Positions 59,281-64,000 of a stretch of DNA of 64,000 bases are shown in pieces. Under the pieces are notes generated by a model that was given only the letters and a program-made list of their open reading frames with translations, had not been told where the DNA came from and did not search any database. Source of the stretch: Acinetobacter sp. ANC 3781. GTDB lineage: Bacteria > Pseudomonadota > Gammaproteobacteria > Pseudomonadales > Moraxellaceae. Every line of letters begins with the position of its first letter. The first letter of the stretch is position 1. Position numbers and translations under genes: made by a program. The stretch spans positions 114,126-178,125 of the forward strand of contig NZ_SJOH01000005.1 in the NCBI RefSeq assembly GCF_004331285.1, given 5' to 3'.

Positions 59281-60048
59281 ATGAACATTTCTGAAGCCGG
59301 AAGCCATGACGTAGACCAATGGCAACAATTTCACCGTCAATACGGTGTCAATGCCCTGTTACCTGAAATTCAATGGACTGAGTTGTTTAAGCCCAGCCAC
59401 TTAAAGGATATTCACATTCAGGCCCTAAATGCCTTATATCAAAGTGCTGTTCCACTTGCATTACAGGTGTTCGATGAATTGAATTTTGATGTTTTCAGCC
59501 CTGCCGCATATAAACCCCAAGGTTTGGGCCTATTTGATCGACTTGCTGAACAAGAAGATAAGCTCATCGATTCCTTAAACACCGAATCTAGAGACTTAAC
59601 TGATCAGGTACGTCACCAGATTTGGAGCATGTTATTGCGTGGTGGTGCAGTCTTGGTCTTTAAAGCGTGGCTAGGTAAAGTAAAAACCGATGAGAATATG
59701 TTAGATACCACACAATTTGATGAATTGTCTGATCTGCTTTTTATTAAAACCCCACCTTTTGAATTGGCAAAACGTTTAGGTGTAAATGCGCATGCCAATG
59801 AAGATCATATTTTCCTGCTGTATGGCAGTGATGTCTATTTAGACCGTTTTAACAGCTTGGAAACTGCGGCATTATTTGTCGATTTGGGCGTATATGATGC
59901 AGCATTCTTAAGCTTAAGAGATGACAGCGTAGCTGAATACCTGAAAGAGAAATCCTATGTCTCCCAGGAGCAAATCGATGATCTGCAATGTGCATTGAAT
60001 CCATTATTTTGCACCGACCACACTCCCAGACAAAGCTGTGTCGCCTAA
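59281..60048 (+). CDS. Hypothetical protein between the CrbS- and CrbR-like genes
   Basis: The 255-residue soluble, acidic protein has no signal peptide. Predicted helices dominate (IHIQALNALYQSAVPLALQVF, LFDRLAEQEDKLIDSLN), and there is one more hydrophobic stretch (HQIWSMLLRGGAVLVFKAWL). Start: GGAGTTTAAG before ATG 59281 is an excellent ribosome site. It is followed by a bidirectional terminator shared with the convergent response-regulator gene. I do not recognise a family. Its place between kinase and regulator genes may be chance, or may point to a role in the same acetate response. Confidence 0.8.
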   Translation: MNISEAGSHDVDQWQQFHRQYGVNALLPEIQWTELFKPSHLKDIHIQALNALYQSAVPLALQVFDELNFDVFSPAAYKPQGLGLFDRLAEQEDKLIDSLNTESRDLTDQVRHQIWSMLLRGGAVLVFKAWLGKVKTDENMLDTTQFDELSDLLFIKTPPFELAKRLGVNAHANEDHIFLLYGSDVYLDRFNSLETAALFVDLGVYDAAFLSLRDDSVAEYLKEKSYVSQEQIDDLQCALNPLFCTDHTPRQSCVA

Positions 60049-60104
60049 TCTAAAACGCTAAATGCTTTGAATTTCAAAACATCTCGCGCCATAAACCTCG
60101 CAAT

Positions 60105-60135
60105 AAAAAAGGCACTTTTATGAAGTGCCTTTTTT
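60105..60135. terminator. Bidirectional terminator
   Basis: AAAAAAGGCACTT (60105-60117), loop TTATG, AAGTGCCTTTTTT (60123-60135), perfect stem between convergent genes. Confidence 0.93.
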
Positions 60136-60157
60136 ATTCAATGCTGTGTTCAGCAAA

Positions 60158-60817
60158 TTACATTTTCTTTTCTTCGATATTTAAAGCGCTGATTGCCAAT
60201 ACCGCCTGAGTACGGTTTTGTACATTCAATTTACGGAAAATGGCAGTGACATGCGCTTTAATGGTTGCTTCAGAGACATCAAGTTCGTAAGCAATCTGTT
60301 TATTCAGCAAACCTTCAGCTACCATCATCAATACACGGAACTGTTGTGGTGTCAGCGATTGAATACGTTCTGCCAGTGCAGTTTCATCTGCTGCACGTGG
60401 GTCAAAATTCAGGTTGGCAGGCAAGTTTGGCGGTAACCAGATTTCACCTTCTAGCACCTGACGAATCGCCTCACCAATATGGCTTGGATGCGCTGATTTA
60501 GGAATATAGCCCATTGCACCATGCGCAATCGCACGTTGAATTATTGAAGTTTCTTCATGGGCAGAAACTACAATAATTGGAATCGAGGGATATTGTGCAC
60601 GGACGTGAACCAAAGCTGAAAACCCCGAAGCTCCTGGTAAATTTAAATCCAATAAGACCAAATCCGGTTCTGGTCCGTTATCTAAGCGTTCATACAACTC
60701 ATTTACTGCAGCCGTTTCTTGAATTTGAGCTTGCGGTAAGCTGTAACGAACGGCCTGAATCAAGGCATGACGAAACAACGGATGGTCATCAACGATTAAA
60801 ATATTCATAAGCGACAT
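60158..60817 (-). CDS. crbR: LuxR-type response regulator (CrbR/ErdR-like)
   Basis: The 219-residue protein has a receiver domain: acidic pair IVDDHPLFR, phosphate-accepting Asp in LVLLDLNLPGASGF (about residue 60) and the conserved lysine in MGYIPKSAHP. A C-terminal LuxR helix-turn-helix follows (LTPQQFRVLMMVAEGLLNKQ and DVSEATIKAHVTAIFRKLNV). It is the likely DNA-binding partner of the CrbS-like kinase at 55.4 kb and would activate acetate genes such as actP and acs. ATG 60808 is an alternative start. It is transcribed alone. Confidence 0.9.
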   Translation of the reverse strand: MSLMNILIVDDHPLFRHALIQAVRYSLPQAQIQETAAVNELYERLDNGPEPDLVLLDLNLPGASGFSALVHVRAQYPSIPIIVVSAHEETSIIQRAIAHGAMGYIPKSAHPSHIGEAIRQVLEGEIWLPPNLPANLNFDPRAADETALAERIQSLTPQQFRVLMMVAEGLLNKQIAYELDVSEATIKAHVTAIFRKLNVQNRTQAVLAISALNIEEKKM

Positions 60818-61185
60818 GAAGGATCTTGTGCACAGTGGTTTCTATTCTAACCATAGTCGCGCATTTAAGGATATGCAAGATCTCACTATTTTTGCATTTA
60901 AGCCGATATTCACAGTAAGAAATTAGCAAAACTCTTTATTTTCTTAATTTGTTTAAACCTAATCACTTTTTTATATAAATTTTATCGTATAAAGCAAAAT
61001 ACTTATTAGAAATCCAGATAAATCTATAAATCAAGTAATTAATACCCTCTTAAAGCTTACTTAATGACAATTTTCTGTATATCTCAAAATCAGATAACTT
61101 TTCTGTATTTGCTTATTTTACAGGATATCGCAGGTGCTGATTAATAACTATATTCCGATATTTTATTGTTTTAGGTTATTCCGAG
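60818..61185. other. Divergent promoter region crbR-like / msuE
   Basis: 368 AT-rich bases. Just before msuE, TATTCCGA occurs twice in direct orientation (61151-61158 and 61177-61184), 26 bases apart, possibly an activator site. I find no sigma-54 -24/-12 pair, although sfn genes of pseudomonads have one. Confidence 0.4.
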
Positions 61186-61920
61186 ATGTCCATTTTAAAT
61201 ACACAAAAACCCTTAAATATTGTTGCTGTATCGGGTGGTTTGAACAACCCATCAAAAACTGAAGCTTTGGTTCAGGCGATTCTGGACGAACTGGGTGAAG
61301 CCACTCCCATCAAGGTACATTTCATTAAATTCAGCGAAATTGGTCAATTGATGGGTGGTGCAATCTACCGCAATCAATTACCACAACGGGTACAAGATGA
61401 CTTGGCGGCCGTAGAAGCAGCAGATGCGCTAATTGTAGGTACGCCAGTGTATCGCGCATCATTTACCGGTCTATTTAAACATTTCTTTGATTTTGTAGAA
61501 CAAACAGCACTGGTGGATGTTCCAGTTCTGCTTGCAGCTTCTGGTGGTTCTGAACGTCATGCCTTGGTTCTTGAGCACCAGTTGCGTCCATTGTTTAGTT
61601 TCTTTCAGGCGCAAACTTTGCCCATCGGTGTTTATGCAACTGACCGTGATTTCACGCCTGAATACACCATTCACAGCGAATTCTTGCGTGACCGTATTAC
61701 TTTGGCAGTGGCACGTGCTTTACCCATTCTTGAATGGGCACCAGCAAAAGGTCAACGCGCAGAAGTGGTGAAAGAAAAAACCCAACAAGCCAATCAAAAC
61801 CTGGGCATTAATAAACAAATCGAGCAGGAAGAAGTGCTTCCTTCTGCGGCAGTGCCAAGCTTGGATGCAGCAGAATCTCGCCTACACAGCAAAAAAGCAC
61901 CGCAGACTCAAGTCGCTTAA
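61186..61920 (+). CDS. msuE: FMN reductase MsuE
   Basis: The 244-residue flavodoxin-fold NAD(P)H:FMN reductase has the flavin phosphate loop AVSGGLNNPSKTEAL and the aromatic-binding GTPVYRASFTGLFKHFFDF. It supplies reduced FMN to two-component monooxygenases. sfnG, which needs FMNH2, follows after 29 bases. The C-terminal 50 residues are low-complexity and longer than the core requires. Msu/Sfn systems serve sulfur acquisition from methanesulfonate and dimethyl sulfone under sulfate starvation. Confidence 0.92.
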   Translation: MSILNTQKPLNIVAVSGGLNNPSKTEALVQAILDELGEATPIKVHFIKFSEIGQLMGGAIYRNQLPQRVQDDLAAVEAADALIVGTPVYRASFTGLFKHFFDFVEQTALVDVPVLLAASGGSERHALVLEHQLRPLFSFFQAQTLPIGVYATDRDFTPEYTIHSEFLRDRITLAVARALPILEWAPAKGQRAEVVKEKTQQANQNLGINKQIEQEEVLPSAAVPSLDAAESRLHSKKAPQTQVA

Positions 61921-61949
61921 TCTGCGACTTTCACCTCGAGGGTTTAGAG

Positions 61950-63074
61950 ATGTCCCAACAACAAGCACAGCAAAACAACAACATAAAATTTGCCTATTGG
62001 GTGCCGAATGTCAGTGGCGGCCTGGTGGTCAGTAATATCGAACAGCGTACCGACTGGAGCTATGAATACAACGTACGCTTAGCCCAAGCGGCAGAAAAAA
62101 GTGGTTTTGAGTATGCACTGACGCAGATTCGTTTTACTGCTGGCTATAACGCAGAAAATCAACATGAGTCTGTAAGCTTCAGTCACGGCATTTTGGCAAA
62201 AACTGAACGCTTAAAAGTGATTGCGGCGATTTTGCCCGGCCCTTGGAAACCCGCGCTTGCTGCCAAACAATTAGCAACGATTGATCATCTTACGAATGGT
62301 CGGATCGCCATTAATATAGTCAGTGGCTGGTTCCGCGGTGAATTTGATGCGATTGGTGAAGAATGGCCAGAACACGATCAGCGTTATGTCCGTTCAGAAG
62401 AATTTATTCGTTCTTTAAAAGGCGTCTGGACTCAAGATAATTTCAGTTTTGATGGCAAGTATTATCAATTCAAAGATTACACCCTAAGTCCAAAACCGGT
62501 GCAAAAACCGCATATTGAAATCTTCCAAGGTGGCAGTTCACGTGCTGCACGGAATATGGCTTCGCATGTTTCAGATTGGTACTTCACCAATGGCAACACA
62601 CCTGAAGAAATCAAAAAACAAATTGATGATATTCGCGATAAAGCCAAGACCAATAACCATCAGGTGAAAATTGGAGTGAATGCATTCATTATTGCGCGCG
62701 ATACTGAAGAAGAAGCGCAATCTGTGCTGCAAGAAATTGTAGATAAAGCCAATATTCAAGCTGTGAATGCATTTGGTGAGGCTACCCGCGAAGCAGGTGC
62801 ATCAACCCTAGAAGGCGAAGGTAACTGGGCGAAATCGACTTTTGAAGATTTAGTACAGTATAACGATGGCTTTAAGACCAATCTGATTGGAACTCCACAG
62901 CAAATTGCAGAGCGTATTCTGGAATTGAAAGCGGTCGGTGTGGACTTGATACTTTCAGGCTTCTTACACTTTATTGAGGAAGTCGAATACTTCGGTGCGA
63001 AGGTGTTGCCTCTGGTTCGTGAACTTGAAGCAAAACAGCAACAAGAACAACGGGTTCGAGCCAGGTCAGCTTAG
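61950..63074 (+). CDS. sfnG: Dimethylsulfone monooxygenase SfnG
   Basis: The 374-residue bacterial luciferase-like TIM barrel is an FMNH2-dependent monooxygenase related to SsuD. SfnG converts dimethyl sulfone to methanesulfinate. Signature blocks are FAYWVPNVSGGLVVSNIEQRT at the N-terminus, FAGYN-type RFTAGYNAENQHES, and LTNGRIAINIVSGWFRGEF. It is directly downstream of msuE with a GAGG ribosome site, so flavin reductase and monooxygenase are made together. No sfnR regulator gene is in the window. Confidence 0.95.
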   Translation: MSQQQAQQNNNIKFAYWVPNVSGGLVVSNIEQRTDWSYEYNVRLAQAAEKSGFEYALTQIRFTAGYNAENQHESVSFSHGILAKTERLKVIAAILPGPWKPALAAKQLATIDHLTNGRIAINIVSGWFRGEFDAIGEEWPEHDQRYVRSEEFIRSLKGVWTQDNFSFDGKYYQFKDYTLSPKPVQKPHIEIFQGGSSRAARNMASHVSDWYFTNGNTPEEIKKQIDDIRDKAKTNNHQVKIGVNAFIIARDTEEEAQSVLQEIVDKANIQAVNAFGEATREAGASTLEGEGNWAKSTFEDLVQYNDGFKTNLIGTPQQIAERILELKAVGVDLILSGFLHFIEEVEYFGAKVLPLVRELEAKQQQEQRVRARSA

Positions 63075-63120
63075 CAGCAGTTAAAAATAACAAGAAGAAT
63101 AAAAAGTAGCTCCATTTTCC

Positions 63121-63147
63121 CCTCAAGACTCGGCTTGAGGTTTTTTT
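63121..63147 (+). terminator. Terminator of msuE-sfnG
   Basis: CCTCAAG (63121-63127), loop ACTCGG, CTTGAGG (63134-63140), TTTTTTT. Confidence 0.93.
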
Positions 63148-63716
63148 ATTCTTATAAATAACTTAAGTGGATGATAACAAATTCATTTCTTATAAGAGAT
63201 TGATGTTAGATAAAATATATAAATATAAAGGATGCTATATGAGAGGGCTTTTAGTCTTAGTAATAATAAGATTTTAGATAATAAAAAAACCCGGAATCCT
63301 GCCGGGGTTTTTCGTATTTGATGCTTAGATCTAACTCCTGTCGGATCTCAGTCCTTGTTCTGTTTATTGTTCTTTTTATTTGGAGCATCCTGCCCTGTAT
63401 GTCCCCATTATAGGAAGCTACAACGAAGTGGTATAGCAGCAAAGGACCTAGATTGATGTGAGCAAATGCGTACAAGATCGGCTAAAAACTGTCCCGGTTT
63501 TATCCGTAAAATTGAGGATATTTTCTACCCTTGGAAGGCTGTTAACATTGAAAAAAGTTTCAATTTAATCAAATAACGATCATTTTTATTAGCGGAATAT
63601 ATCAAAAATGTTCATAAAAAAGCCGACTTTTTTTCCAAGCCGGTTGAACGAGATCGTTCGAGAGGGTATGTATTAAGATAGGATACTGATCTTAAATTAA
63701 TATTAAAAAAGTTGTT
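63148..63716. other. Gene-poor region between sfnG and the IS end
   Basis: A 12-codon ORF with a good ribosome site (AAGGATGCTAT, ATG at 63240, hydrophobic peptide) is followed by a terminator-like hairpin (CCCGG/CCGGG, 63289-63305). Beyond it, 63330-63540 looks like decayed sequence with no continuous frame. No gene is supported. Confidence 0.35.
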
Positions 63717-64000
63717 ATTCCCAAGTAGAAATGTCCTACCTAATAACCAAATAGAAATGTCCTATATGGACATTTCCAAGTCAAGCACAGGATTCAGATT
63801 TCGCTGTTGAATTGCTGTTTTCTGTGCACGTCTGCTTGGCATCTTTTGAGAACGATTGCGTTTGTTTTGTTGTTCCAGTTCTTCATGCTGCTGTTGGATA
63901 TGATTCAGAACAGCCCCCAACCGTTTATTCTCAACAATCTCTCGCTGGTTGAGCTGACTTAATTTATCGAAGATGCTGTAACTGACTTTTCTCCCTTGAT
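63717..64000 (-). mobile_element. End of an ISNCY-like insertion sequence (cut by window edge)
   Basis: The end carries an iterated motif, TAGAAATGTCCTA, at 63726-63738 and 63752-63764 (26 bases apart), plus an inverted GGACATTT at 63768-63775. Such iterated terminal motifs are typical transposase-binding ends. Inside lies the C-terminus of a transposase on the minus strand. The outer boundary near 63717 is approximate. Confidence 0.65.
63762..64000 (-). CDS. ISNCY-like transposase, C-terminal fragment
   Basis: On the minus strand the frame enters from the window edge and reads GRKVSYSIFDKLSQLNQREI, then VENKRLGAVLNHIQQQHEEL, then a basic NKRNRSQKMPSRRAQKTAIQ tail, stopping with TAG at 63764-63762. 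The 78 visible residues match my memory of the end of ISNCY-type DDE transposases (post-catalytic helical and basic tail). The catalytic domain lies outside the window. Confidence 0.7.
   Translation of the reverse strand, partial: QGRKVSYSIFDKLSQLNQREIVENKRLGAVLNHIQQQHEELEQQNKRNRSQKMPSRRAQKTAIQQRNLNPVLDLEMSI

Noticed and set aside
63257..63475. A 72-codon minus-strand ORF
   Set aside because: It runs through a terminator-like hairpin, its composition is odd and it has no credible start, so it is probably chance.

Overview
The window is chromosomal DNA of an Acinetobacter, judged from low GC, an Omp33-36-type porin, a class D (OXA) beta-lactamase of the Acinetobacter type, a GlpM/DUF1304/uvrA neighbourhood and many short lineage-typical exported proteins. 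The C-terminal style of the OXA protein makes me think of the A. lwoffii/A. johnsonii side of the genus rather than A. baumannii, but this is recollection, not a search.

Layout. 0-5 kb: end of a Clp-type AAA+ unfoldase, then the fadBA beta-oxidation operon. 5-11 kb: lipoproteins, TehB, small exported proteins (one built of LEA-like 11-residue repeats), a methyltransferase and two tRNA-Phe genes, each with its own promoter and terminator. 11.7-19.8 kb: a PanZ-like protein and dispersed histidine genes (hisB-hisH, hisA, hisF) interleaved with an exonuclease, an EamA transporter, thrB and small membrane proteins. 19.8-20.8 kb: a complete IS30-family element set against the hisF terminator. 21-28 kb: fatty acid hydroxylase and AraC regulator with a duplicated bipartite motif, an aquaporin remnant, a NUC1 nuclease, Kup and tRNA-Ser. 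28-36 kb: periplasmic asparaginase, tRNA-Thr, a methyltransferase/FAD-oxidoreductase pair, pirin, a YcaC-like hydrolase, a decayed gene and AhpC. 36-45 kb: Ssb, MFS transporter, DUF475 protein, TenA, a hairpin cluster, GlpM, DUF1304 and UvrA. 45-50 kb: a frameshifted gene, a diguanylate cyclase, blaOXA, a 1.1-kb region with two candidate small RNAs and a small ORF, and the porin. 50-61 kb: BCCT transporter, ion-channel-like protein, and an acetate module: yjcH-actP, a CrbS-like hybrid kinase and a CrbR-like regulator. 61-64 kb: sulfone utilisation (msuE-sfnG) and the end of a second IS.

How the genes work together. FadBA make acetyl-CoA from fatty acids. ActP imports acetate, and by analogy with other gammaproteobacteria CrbS/CrbR controls acetate uptake and activation. 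MsuE supplies FMNH2 to SfnG for sulfur scavenging. HisH and HisF form the IGP synthase although their genes lie about 5.5 kb apart.

I found no defence island, CRISPR array or prophage. The most interesting observations are blaOXA, whose signal peptide reads upstream to an ATA codon with no usable start; the repeated two-part operator-like motif around the hydroxylase/AraC pair; and the two candidate small RNAs flanking a 47-codon ORF.
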